This document shows positions 9,776-18,156 of a stretch of 64,000 bases of DNA, one piece after another. This stretch comes from Halorussus salinus. Its GTDB lineage: Archaea > Halobacteriota > Halobacteria > Halobacteriales > Haladaptataceae. Made by a program: the position numbers and the translations under genes. The notes under the pieces are model-generated. The model saw nothing but the letters and a program-made list of their open reading frames with translations. It made no database searches and was not told where the DNA came from. The stretch spans positions 62,001-126,000 of the forward strand of contig NZ_ML974128.1 in assembly GCF_004765815.2 (NCBI RefSeq), given 5' to 3'. Position 1 is the stretch's first letter. Each line of letters begins with the position of its first letter.

Positions 9776-10909
9776 ATGAACCGTATCATCGGCGAACGGG
9801 ACCTCTCGGAGACGCCCTTCTCGCCCGAGGAGGCGCGGGAGACGTACCGAGAACTGGTCCGGGCGCGGGCCTTCGACGAGCGTGCGCTGGCGCTCCAGCG
9901 CAGAGGCTGGATGAGCAGTTGGCCGCCCTACCGCGGACAGGAGGGCTCGCAGGTCGGTGCCGCGATGGCGATGGCCGACGACGACTGGCTCTTTCCGACC
10001 TACCGGTCGAACGCGATGCAGATAGCCCGCGACGTACCGATAAGCGACATCCTGCTGTTCCGGCGCGGGATGCCCGAGTACCACTCGGACCACGACGTGC
10101 CCAACTTCCCGCAGGCGGTCCCCATCGCCACTCAGATTCCCCACGCCGCGGGCGTCGGGATGGCGATGAACTACGAGCGCGCCGTGAAGGGCGAGGAGAC
10201 CGAGGCCGAGCAAGCCGACGCCGACGATGTAGAGGCCGAGGGTGCGGCGGCCGACGGCGGCGACGCGCAGAATCCGGCCGTCCTCTGTTACTTCGGCGAC
10301 GGAGCGACCTCGGAGGGTGACTTCCACGAAGGACTCAACTTCGCGGGCGTCTTCGACTCGCCGACCGTCTTCTTCTGCGAGAACAACGAGTGGGCGATTA
10401 GCCTGCCGCGACACCGCCAGACCGCCAGCGACACCATCGCCCAGAAGGCCGGAGCCTACGGTTTCGAGGGCGTGCAGGTGGACGGCAACGACCCGCTCGC
10501 GGTCCGTGAGACCGTCGCCGAGGCGCTGGACTCGGCGCGGGAGGGCGAACCGGTCCTCGTGGAGAGTCTGACCTACCGGCAGGGCGCTCACACGACCAGC
10601 GACGACCCGAGCCAGTACGAGGAGGCCGCGAAGGACCTACCCGACTGGCGGACCGCCGACCCCGTCGAACGCTACGAGGAGTACCTGCGCGAGCAGGGCG
10701 TACTCGACGACGAGTTCGTGGAGGAGGTCCAAGCCGAGGCCGACGAGCAACTGGACGAGGCAGTCGAGCGCGCCGAGTCGGTCGAACCGGGCGACCCCCA
10801 CGACGTGTTCGACCGGGTGTACGAGACCCTGCCGCCGAACCTCCGCGAGCAGAAGGCGTACCTCGACTCCCTCCTCGCGGACCACGACGTGCAGGAGTTA
10901 GACCACTGA
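9776..10909 (+). CDS. Thiamine-diphosphate-dependent dehydrogenase E1 alpha subunit
   Basis: A 377-residue protein of the pyruvate / branched-chain 2-oxoacid dehydrogenase E1 alpha family. The thiamine diphosphate motif runs from GDGATSEGDFHEG (GDG 174-176) to ENN (203-204). Other family marks are YRGQEGSQVG near residue 52, HDVPNFPQ and RQGAHTTSDDPSQY. An acidic, Ala-rich insert at residues 138-164 interrupts the region before the cofactor motif. The gene starts at the ATG at 9776; upstream open sequence is antisense to the Bat-like gene. No E1 beta, E2 or E3 gene is adjacent, so its partner must be encoded elsewhere. The substrate is undetermined. Confidence 0.92.
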   Translation: MNRIIGERDLSETPFSPEEARETYRELVRARAFDERALALQRRGWMSSWPPYRGQEGSQVGAAMAMADDDWLFPTYRSNAMQIARDVPISDILLFRRGMPEYHSDHDVPNFPQAVPIATQIPHAAGVGMAMNYERAVKGEETEAEQADADDVEAEGAAADGGDAQNPAVLCYFGDGATSEGDFHEGLNFAGVFDSPTVFFCENNEWAISLPRHRQTASDTIAQKAGAYGFEGVQVDGNDPLAVRETVAEALDSAREGEPVLVESLTYRQGAHTTSDDPSQYEEAAKDLPDWRTADPVERYEEYLREQGVLDDEFVEEVQAEADEQLDEAVERAESVEPGDPHDVFDRVYETLPPNLREQKAYLDSLLADHDVQELDH

Positions 10910-10928
10910 GGAAAGCGCGTTCGACCGT

Positions 10929-11159
10929 TCAGTCGAGCGCCATGTACGTCTTCGTGTCCGCGACGCCGTCCATCCCCGAGATGTCCGACGAGGCGGTCTG
11001 AAGTACGTCGTACACCTCGTCGGCCTCCGCTTCTACGATAACGTCGAACTCGCCAGCGACGACGTGGGCCTCGGAGATACCGTCCAGTTCGCGGACCGCC
11101 GTCAGCACGTCCTCGGAGCGCCCGGCGGCGGTTTTCACCATAATAAAGGCGTGAACCAT
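10929..11159 (-). CDS. Lrp/AsnC ligand-binding (RAM) domain protein
   Basis: A 76-residue protein consisting of only the RAM ligand-binding domain of Lrp/AsnC regulators, without a DNA-binding helix-turn-helix. Typical features are AFIMVKTAAGRSEDVLTAV, AHVVAGEFDVIVEAEA and the closing DTKTYMALD. It is divergent from trkA with an 82-base promoter region between them. Together with the homolog at 11939-12169 it brackets trkA, suggesting that the two sense a ligand for the TrkA-controlled potassium system. This role is inferred from position only. Confidence 0.88.
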   Translation of the reverse strand: MVHAFIMVKTAAGRSEDVLTAVRELDGISEAHVVAGEFDVIVEAEADEVYDVLQTASSDISGMDGVADTKTYMALD

Positions 11160-11241
11160 CGTACTGTGTGATTCAGTACCACAGAAGAAAAGCGTTTGGG
11201 AGGGAGAAAAGTTATTCAAGCAGTGTCGCGTACGGAGTACC

Positions 11242-11937
11242 ATGCGATTCGTTATCATTGGCTCGGGTCGGGTAGGCCTCCGGACGGCCCGCGTCCTGCG
11301 GGAGGAGGGCCACGAGGTTACGCTGGTCGAGCGTGACGCCAACAAGGTCGAACGCGCCCGCAACGACGGCTTCGAGGTCGTCGAAGGCGACGGCGGCCGC
11401 GAGGATATTCTGGAGCAAGCGGACCTCCGGTCGGCGGACGCACTCGGCGCGCTGACGGGCGACCTCAACGTCAACTTCGCGGCGTGCATGGTCGGCAAAC
11501 ACTACGGCTGTCGGACGATTCTGCGAATCGACGAGGACTACCGCGAGGACATCTACCGGAAGTTCGCCAGCGACGTAGACGAGGTGGTCTACCCCGAGCG
11601 GTTGGGTGCCATCGGCGCGAAGAACGCCATGCTTGGGGGCAACATCCGCGCAATCGCCGATATCGCCCAGAGCCTACAGGTGGTCGAACTCACCATCACC
11701 GACGAATCGCCGGTGAAAGGCTACTCCATCAGCGAACTCTCGCTTCCGGCCGACGCCCGCATCTTGGCGTTCGGGAAGGCCGACGAGCCGATGGACATCC
11801 CGCTCGCCGACGACTCGCTGGAGGCCGGGGACCGACTCGCCGTCCTCGCGGACTTCGACGTGCTGGAGGACGTGCGACAGATTCTGGTCGGCGACGCCAG
11901 CAGAGCGAGCGCGCAAGCAATGACTGGAGGCAACTGA
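11242..11937 (+). CDS. trkA: TrkA family potassium uptake regulatory protein
   Basis: A 231-residue cytoplasmic regulator with an N-terminal RCK/TrkA-N Rossmann fold (MRFVIIGSGRVGLRTARVL; GSGRVG at 7-12, acidic residue ending strand two in VTLVERD) and a C-terminal TrkA-C domain from about residue 145 (VVELTITDESPVKGYSISEL). TrkA binds NAD(H) and gates the TrkH potassium channel. No TrkH gene is in the window. The gene is followed with one base between stop and start by a RAM-only Lrp protein, forming a two-gene operon. Confidence 0.93.
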   Translation: MRFVIIGSGRVGLRTARVLREEGHEVTLVERDANKVERARNDGFEVVEGDGGREDILEQADLRSADALGALTGDLNVNFAACMVGKHYGCRTILRIDEDYREDIYRKFASDVDEVVYPERLGAIGAKNAMLGGNIRAIADIAQSLQVVELTITDESPVKGYSISELSLPADARILAFGKADEPMDIPLADDSLEAGDRLAVLADFDVLEDVRQILVGDASRASAQAMTGGN

Positions 11938-11938
11938 C

Positions 11939-12169
11939 ATGGTTACAGCGTACGTCATGGTCAAGGCGAACACGGGCGAGGCGGACAGACTCAAGAGTGC
12001 GATTATGGACCTCGACGGCGTGGTAGACGCCCACATCGTCGCGGGCGACGTGGACATCATCGCGAAACTCGACGTGGACTCGACGCCCGAGGTCAAGGAG
12101 ATCGCGGCCGACGGGATTCAGGGTGTTCAGGGCGTCGAGGACACCCAAACGTACATCGCGATGGACTGA
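11939..12169 (+). CDS. Lrp/AsnC ligand-binding (RAM) domain protein
   Basis: A second 76-residue stand-alone RAM domain (VTAYVMVKANTGEADRLKSAI, then AHIVAGDVDIIAKLD and the closing DTQTYIAMD), clearly paralogous to the protein at 10929-11159. Its start is one base after the trkA stop, so the two are translated together. Without a DNA-binding domain it probably works by protein contact, perhaps by hetero-oligomerising with full-length Lrp proteins or with TrkA; this is inference. Confidence 0.88.
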   Translation: MVTAYVMVKANTGEADRLKSAIMDLDGVVDAHIVAGDVDIIAKLDVDSTPEVKEIAADGIQGVQGVEDTQTYIAMD

Positions 12170-12198
12170 CCGCCCTCGCCGCGTCCCGACGCTCGACC

Positions 12199-12759
12199 TC
12201 AGCGCGGCCGACCGCCCGGTCCGCCAGCACCACCCGCGCCGCCCGACCCGTCCGCACCACCCGGACCGCCACCCTCGTCGTAATTCTGTCTCGCGCGCTC
12301 GCGCAGGCTCGCGGCCGGTCCGGTGTAGTCGTAGCCGGGAATGATGCCTTGGACCCACGTCCCTTCGACGTACTCGACTATCGCCAGCGCGTCCTCGGCG
12401 GCCCGGTCGGGGTCGGCCGTCTCCAAGGCGGCGGTCACGACGACCTCCTCGCCCTCGCGCTCGACCTCGGGCGGTTCGGCGTCGGCGCTGGCGACGGTGT
12501 GGGCGTCGTCCAGTCGGAGTTCCAGCGTCTCGAACCAGCCGTCTTCGACTACCGCGGCGACCTCCTCGCCCTCGACCACGGCGTCGAGCATGGGCGTTCG
12601 GACCTCAACCTCGTAGCGGCGGGCGTCGTCCCCAGCGGCCTCCTCGCTCGCAGTGACGACGCCGGGGAACGCCTTCTGGGGTGTCTCGAACTCTCCTTCA
12701 CCGGTTTTCTCGAAGTCGGGATGCTCTCGGAACGCGCGTTCGACGGACTCGTCGGTCAT
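12199..12759 (-). CDS. DUF5813 family protein
   Basis: A 186-residue acidic protein that I assign to the haloarchaeal DUF5813 family from MTDESVERAFREHPDF at the start and the WFETLELRLDDAHTVA and WVQGIIPGYDYTGPAASLRERA segments. The last 25 residues are a Gly-rich tail (GGPGGADGSGGAGG pattern) that is probably disordered. The ATG at 12759 is favoured over upstream frames, which run into repeat family E. Function unknown. Confidence 0.85.
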   Translation of the reverse strand: MTDESVERAFREHPDFEKTGEGEFETPQKAFPGVVTASEEAAGDDARRYEVEVRTPMLDAVVEGEEVAAVVEDGWFETLELRLDDAHTVASADAEPPEVEREGEEVVVTAALETADPDRAAEDALAIVEYVEGTWVQGIIPGYDYTGPAASLRERARQNYDEGGGPGGADGSGGAGGAGGPGGRPR

Positions 12760-12825
12760 TGGCTCGCAGTAGTGGATTCGGGAAGATGGGGGTTTCGACT
12801 CTCGTCTTTTCGGCACTAGCAGTTT

Positions 12826-12959
12826 ACCGCGAGCGAACGACCGCAGGGAGTGAGCGAGCGGGCCAAGTGACGACCAACGGGAGGAGCGCAGTGCTTTTTG
12901 GTCGAGCTTTTTATCGAGCGCGGTCGCCGACAGCGACCGCGCTCGCAATAAAAAGGTCG
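12826..12959 (-). repeat. Structured intergenic repeat family E, copy C
   Basis: On the minus strand this begins CGACCTTTTTATTGC, forms a strong hairpin of GCGAGCGCGGTCGC against GCGACCGCGCTCG, and continues AAAAAGCTCGACCAAAAAGC followed by a GCTCGCTCACTCC-like region. The same framework with a different hairpin occurs at 58221-58401 and 63209-63386. On the minus strand it lies directly after the partial tRNA fragment. Confidence 0.6.
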
Positions 12960-12961
12960 TA

Positions 12962-12984
12962 TGCGAGGGATGGGATTCGAACCA
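12962..12984 (-). repeat. Partial duplicate of the tRNA-Leu 3' end
   Basis: The 23 bases match the 3' end of the tRNA-Leu gene at 13122-13204 exactly, covering the T-loop GGTTCGAATCCC, the 3' acceptor strand and the discriminator. The sequence upstream of the T arm does not match, so this is not a complete tRNA. It looks like an attachment-site scar or remnant of a duplication; the gap between the copies is about 137 bases. Confidence 0.85.
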
Positions 12985-13121
12985 CGCCCAGACGTTCCTG
13001 CTCGGCCGTCGGCCTGCGCGGGCGTGCGACCGGTCTACTTCGAATCCATCCGGACCGATTGCGACGGCGCGCTGAACTCGCGAGCGCACGAGGCACTCGC
13101 GGTGTCGCGCGCCGAGCAAGA

Positions 13122-13204
13122 TGCGAGGGATGGGATTCGAACCCATGGACTCCTACGAGAGCGGGTCTTAAGCCCGCCGCCTTTGGCCGCTCGGCAACCC
13201 TCGC
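13122..13204 (-). tRNA. tRNA-Leu (anticodon TAA)
   Basis: The minus strand gives an 83-base cloverleaf: acceptor GCGAGGG pairing with CCCTCGC plus discriminator A, D arm GCC...GGC, anticodon stem GCGGG/CCCGC around loop CTTAAGA (anticodon TAA), a long class II variable arm (CTCGTAGGAG) and T arm ATGGG-TTCGAAT-CCCAT. No intron is needed. CCA is not encoded. A duplicate of its 3' end lies at 12962-12984. Confidence 0.97.
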
Positions 13205-13350
13205 GCAGGAGACGTTTGACCGTTCGTACCGAAGTGGGTTTCGGTACGTGCGTCCCCACTCGGTGATTTTTCTCATCCGCCGGGAAAATTCGGTCGGCGT
13301 CGCGGCGGTGGTTAACCCGGAGACCGCGACGCCCGTCTCGTCGCCGAGGA

Positions 13351-13357
13351 TTTATAT
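13351..13357 (+). promoter_or_regulatory. TATA box of candidate ncRNA copy 1
   Basis: TTTATAT stands out in GC-rich sequence, 30 bases before the first conserved ncRNA block. The same spacing is found at the second copy (TTTAAAT at 39729), supporting a real archaeal promoter. Confidence 0.65.
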
Positions 13358-13380
13358 CCGAGACCGGAACGAATCCCGCT

Positions 13381-13500
13381 CGGACGTTTCGCGCAGTCAC
13401 GGGCAGATAGCTGGCGGGTCAGTCAGCAGTGTCGTCGGGGTCGAGGTCGCCGACCCCTCACCTCGGGACTGCCAGTCCGACTACCCCGAGAGGGCTGAGC
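13381..13500 (+). ncRNA. Candidate structured ncRNA, copy 1 of a two-copy family
   Basis: This stretch shares with 39759-39856 the blocks CGGACG(T/C)T(T/C)-like start, CGCGC, GTCAGTCA then CAGTGTCG, GCCAGTCCG, and TACCC.GAGA.GGCTGAGC, while the arms between them differ. The differences keep pairing: CGGAC 13381-13385 with GTCCG 13475-13479; GCAGTC 13393-13398 with GACTGC 13467-13472; GCTG 13410-13413 with CAGC 13424-13427; plus an extra hairpin GGGGTCG 13437-13443 with CGACCCC 13451-13457. It has its own TATA box and lies convergent to the cyclophilin gene. No coding potential. I do not recognise the family; exact ends are estimates. Confidence 0.6.
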
Positions 13501-13514
13501 GAAAAAGCGGGCGC

Positions 13515-14063
13515 TTAGTCGTGAATCTCGACGCGTTCGAGGGCCACATCCTCGTTCGGGCTGTCGTTGTGGTCGGTCGGGACCGAGCCGATCTCCTCGA
13601 CTACATCCATCCCCTCGATGACCTCGCCGAAGACCGCGTGGCGGTCGTCCAGATGCGGTTGGGCGTCGAGGGTGATGAAGAACTGCGAGCCGTTGGTGTC
13701 GGGACCGCTGTTGGCCATCGAGAGGATACCCGCGTCGTCGTGGCGGAGTTCGTCGTGGAACTCGTCTTCGAACTCGTAGCCGGGACCGCCGCGACCGGTG
13801 CCGGTCGGGTCGCCGCCCTGAATCATGAAGTCGCCGATGATTCGGTGGAAGGGCACGTCGCTGTACAGCGAGTCTCCTCGGACCTCGCCGGACTGGGGGT
13901 CCTCCCACGTCGTCGTGTCCGGTGCGGGCTCGTCGTTCGCGGCGGGGTCGTGTTCCGCAAGATTGACGAAGTTCTCGACGGTTCGAGGAGCGCGCTCGTC
14001 GAACAGTCGGACTTCGATGTCGCCGTGAGTCGTGTGCAGGGTCGCGGTTAGGTCGTCTGCCAT
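13515..14063 (-). CDS. Cyclophilin-type peptidyl-prolyl cis-trans isomerase
   Basis: A 182-residue cytoplasmic PPIase that catalyses proline isomerisation during folding. Cyclophilin motifs are present in order: TTHGDIEVRLFDERAPRTVENFVNL, VPFHRIIGDFMIQGGDPTGTG (catalytic Arg in FHR), GILSMANSGPDTNGSQFFIT and HLDDRHAVFGEVIEGMDVV. An acidic insert around residues 38-60 is typical of haloarchaeal members. The start is the ATG at 14063. It is monocistronic and faces candidate ncRNA copy 1 tail to tail. Confidence 0.95.
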   Translation of the reverse strand: MADDLTATLHTTHGDIEVRLFDERAPRTVENFVNLAEHDPAANDEPAPDTTTWEDPQSGEVRGDSLYSDVPFHRIIGDFMIQGGDPTGTGRGGPGYEFEDEFHDELRHDDAGILSMANSGPDTNGSQFFITLDAQPHLDDRHAVFGEVIEGMDVVEEIGSVPTDHNDSPNEDVALERVEIHD

Positions 14064-14173
14064 GCTTCTCAAAAGGAACGCTGGACGGATAACGGTGCCG
14101 AACACGAATCAGACCCGGCCCCGCGTAGTGACTACTCCCGCGCCGAACAGTCACTTCGGAGAAAGAGCCGCGG

Positions 14174-14575
14174 CTACTGCAAGTCCACGCTCGTGGCCGC
14201 CCGCAGACACTCGGTGACGCCCGGCGAGTCCGTCAGTCGGACGACGCTCTCGTCTGCGTCGTGAGCGACGATTCCGACTTCGGTCAGTTTCGGGAGATGC
14301 ATCTGGAGGAGTTCCGCGCGGGTCTTCTCTATCTCGGCCGACGTGAGGACCGCTCGCGTCTTCGCGGTCATCGAGGCGGCGAGCAACTCCGCGAGTTCGT
14401 CCACGTGTATCGGCTCGTCGCGTTCGGCGAGGTAGTGACAGACGCATCGCCGTCGGTGGTCCGAGAGCGCCCGGAAAATTGCGTCGAGGGACTCGCTCTC
14501 GCTGTCTATCGGTAGTACGTCAGTCTCGGAGACGTTCGGTGGGGAAACCGACGCCCTGTTCTGGTCCTGACTCAT
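14174..14575 (-). CDS. DUF7344 winged-helix protein
   Basis: A 133-residue protein with the haloarchaeal DUF7344 pattern: LDAIFRALSDHRRRCVCHYLAERDEPIHVDELAEL, a variable insert, then ELLQMHLPKLTEVGIVAHD and VVRLTDSP, the helix-turn-helix and wing of a putative transcription regulator. The N-terminal 30 residues are low-complexity. It lies 188 bases beyond the end of the peptide ABC operon on the same strand; co-transcription is possible but not shown. A longer paralog with membrane helices is at 47719-48393. Confidence 0.8.
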   Translation of the reverse strand: MSQDQNRASVSPPNVSETDVLPIDSESESLDAIFRALSDHRRRCVCHYLAERDEPIHVDELAELLAASMTAKTRAVLTSAEIEKTRAELLQMHLPKLTEVGIVAHDADESVVRLTDSPGVTECLRAATSVDLQ

Positions 14576-14763
14576 ATCTAGTCTGGAAACGGACACGGCG
14601 CATCGTCGCTTCGAGTGGCTCTCGGACCGTCTCGTCGCGGACCGTGTCAGAGCGCCGCGTGACGCGTCGTTCCGTGGTTCGACAAGTACTGACGGAAATA
14701 AGGATAGTGCCCGACTATTCATGCCGGGACGCGCGAACGGCCGAAAAAGGCGGCGAGAAGCGG

Positions 14764-15808
<1,045 letters not shown>

Positions 15809-15816
<8 letters not shown>

Positions 15817-17086
15817 CCGCGCTCACCTCCTCGTTTTCGCTCGCGGCGTCGCCGCTCGCGGGTTCCGAGGCGCTTCCCGCCTCGTCGCTCTCGAAGTACC
15901 CCTCCGGAAGCGCCTGCGAGGGGTCGTACTCGTGTTGGGCGAGGTAGCACTTCGCGCCGTGGTCGCTCGCGTTGCGGTCGTGGAAGTCGGTCCGTGCGTC
16001 GCCCGTCTCGGTGTCGAACTCGGGTGGCTTGTGTAGGCACTCCTCCATGGCTTTCGGACAGCGGTCCGCGAAGTAACAGCGGTTGTCCATCTCCTCGTCG
16101 TAGAGGTCCGGCACGTTGCCCTCGATGGGCTGAAGTCGGGGCGCGGGGTCGTCCAAGTCCGGAATCGACCCAAGTAGCCCCTGCGTGTAGGGATGAACTG
16201 GGTCGTCGAACACGTCCCCGAGCGTGCCCCGTTCGACCACCTCCCCGGCGTACATCACGCCGACGCGGTCGCACATTCGGGCGATGACGCCGAGGTTGTG
16301 GGTAATCATCATGATGCTCATCCCGGTCTCGTCCTGCAAGTCCCGCAGGAGGTCGAGAATCTGGGCCTGAATCGTCACGTCGAGCGCGGTCGTCGGCTCG
16401 TCGGCGATGAGGAGGTCCGGTTCGCCCGCGAGGGCTTGGGCTATCATCGCGCGCTGGAGCATCCCGCCCGAGAACTCGTGGGGGTACTCGTCGGCGCGCT
16501 CGGCGGGGTCCGGAATCCCGACCTGTTCGAGGAGTTCGATGGCCTCCGCGCGACTCTCGTCGCTGACGTAGCTCCGGGACGGCAGGACCGTGCTACTGAG
16601 GAAGTCGGCCAGACCGTAGCCCTGCGTGCGCGACCGGGTCGAACGCGGGTTCGAGCGCGCGCGGCGCTGGACCTCGACCGCCTCGGCTATCTGCTCGCCG
16701 ACCGTGAGCGAGGGGTTCAGACTGCTCATCGGGTCTTGAAAGATGGTGCTGAACGACGGCCCGCGGAGCGCCCGCCGGACGTTCTCGGGCACCCGGCGCA
16801 CGTCCACGAAGTCGCCGTCCACGGCCTCGGGGGTGTCGTCCCGGACCTCCTCGGCGAGGTCCGAATTGCGGTACCAAACCTCGCCGCTGGTGATGCGGCC
16901 CGGCGACTCCACGAGGTCGATGACCGAGAGCGCGGTCACGCTCTTGCCAGACCCCGACTCGCCGACGATGCCGAAGACCTCGCCGTCTCGCACGTCGAAG
17001 TCCACGGACTCGACCGCGTTGACCTGTCCGTCTTCGGTGAAGAACCGGGTCGAGAGGTCCCGGACGCGAAGGAGGTCGTCGGTCAT
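15809..17086 (-). CDS. Peptide-type ABC transporter ATP-binding protein (OppD/DppD-like)
   Basis: A 425-residue ATPase, longer than the usual 330 because of two inserts, one at about residues 70-105 and one at about 140-175, both placed before the signature motif. Walker A GESGSGKS is at 42-49, EFSGG at 204-208 and LLIADEP at 225-231. The C-terminal oligopeptide extension has a [14 protein letters not shown] cysteine cluster and a further acidic tail. It overlaps the upstream permease stop by one base and the downstream ATPase start by eight. Confidence 0.93.
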
Positions 17087-18156
17087 CAGACGCCACCTCC
17101 TTCGCCCTCGATACCGGGGTCCAAGGCGTCGCGGAGCCAGTCGCCGACGAGGTTAATTCCGATGACCGTCAGCACGATGGCGACCCCCGGAACCGTCGAA
17201 ATCCACCACGACGACGCGAGGTAGTCACGGCCCTGCGCGATGTCGAAGCCCCACGAGAGGCTGGTCCCCGAGAAGCCGAGGAACGACAGCGCGGATTCCA
17301 GCAGGATGATGGCCGCGATTTGGATGGTCGCCAGCACGAGAATCGGTGTCACGCTGTTGGGCAGGATGTGCTTGCGAAGGATGAACCCGTCGTTCGCGCC
17401 CACCGAGCGGGCGGCCTTGACGTACTCTTGGCCCTCGATGGAGAGCGCCTCGCCGCGGGCGACCCGCGCGAACCACACCCAGTTGACCAGTCCGACGACG
17501 ATGATAACCGTCCCCGGTAGCGCGAACGTCTCGGGCATGCTCGGCGCGAGACCGGCCTGCACGAGCGGGTCCGGTAATCTGACCACCGCCCGACCAAACA
17601 GGCCGACCAGCGCGACCGCCAAGACCAGCGACGGGAACGCGAGCATGATGTCGGCGCTCCGCATCAGCGCGTCGTCTACCTTCCCGCCGTAGTAGCCAGC
17701 GGACAGGCCCACGGTCACGCCGACGGTCGCGGCGATGACCGTCCCGAGGAGACCGACCAGCAGGGAGGTTCGCGCGCCGTAGATGACTCGCGAGAGCATG
17801 TCCCTGCCCAGCGAGTCGGTGCCGAGCGGGTACTTCGGCGTCGCCGAGACCGTGACCGTCTCGTTGACGACCTCGATGGAGCCGTTGACCATCTCGGAAC
17901 TGGTCTGGGTCGATGTCTTGCTGAACCCGAGCGGCGGGAGTTGGGACTCGTCGAGGTGCTGATTCGTGGGGTTGTGGGGCGCGAGCAGGGGTGCGAACAG
18001 CGCCACCAACACGATTGCGACCACGACGACGATACCGACCTTCGCCAGCGCGCTCTGGCGAAGTTCCTTCCTGAGGTTCCGGACGGTCCGGGGCGAGACG
18101 CCCCGCTTGAGTCCGTTCCAGAACGCGTCTACGAGTCTCTCGATAGGTCCGGCCAT
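17086..18156 (-). CDS. Peptide-type ABC transporter permease (OppC/DppC-like)
   Basis: A 356-residue membrane protein with one N-terminal helix (AKVGIVVVVAIVLVALFAPLL, residues about 36-56), an extracellular segment carrying PLGTDSLGRDMLSRVIYGAR, then five further helices. The permease loop that contacts the ATPase reads EYVKAARSVGANDGFILRKHILPNS. It matches the OppC/DppC subfamily. Start and stop are each shared with neighbouring operon genes by one base overlap. Confidence 0.93.
   Translation of the reverse strand: MAGPIERLVDAFWNGLKRGVSPRTVRNLRKELRQSALAKVGIVVVVAIVLVALFAPLLAPHNPTNQHLDESQLPPLGFSKTSTQTSSEMVNGSIEVVNETVTVSATPKYPLGTDSLGRDMLSRVIYGARTSLLVGLLGTVIAATVGVTVGLSAGYYGGKVDDALMRSADIMLAFPSLVLAVALVGLFGRAVVRLPDPLVQAGLAPSMPETFALPGTVIIVVGLVNWVWFARVARGEALSIEGQEYVKAARSVGANDGFILRKHILPNSVTPILVLATIQIAAIILLESALSFLGFSGTSLSWGFDIAQGRDYLASSWWISTVPGVAIVLTVIGINLVGDWLRDALDPGIEGEGGGV

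Larger units (their letters stand above)
12760..13121. other. Intergenic region between DUF5813 gene and tRNA-Leu
   Basis: These 362 bases hold repeat family E copy C (12826-12959), a partial duplicate of the tRNA-Leu 3' end (12962-12984) and about 135 bases of GC-rich sequence with no recognisable gene. Small open frames here that appear to encode MRGMGFEP-like peptides are translations of the tRNA fragment and not genes. Confidence 0.75.

Noticed and set aside
12961-13266. Small open frame encoding MRGMGFEPRP and similar peptides
   Set aside because: It is a translation of tRNA-Leu and its 3' end duplicate; peptides like this are a frequent annotation error.
13345-13500. Classical cobalamin riboswitch
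   Set aside because: Only the GCCAGTCCG-like end resembles the consensus. The 5' core does not fit, copies have their own TATA box, and no sense gene follows either copy.
13381-13500. C/D box or H/ACA guide RNA
   Set aside because: Copy 2 has a weak C-box-like CGATGACC and several CTGA, but copy 1 lacks a C box, and the multi-branched fold with long-range helix does not fit C/D guides. H/ACA cannot be excluded but no ACA box is well placed in both copies.
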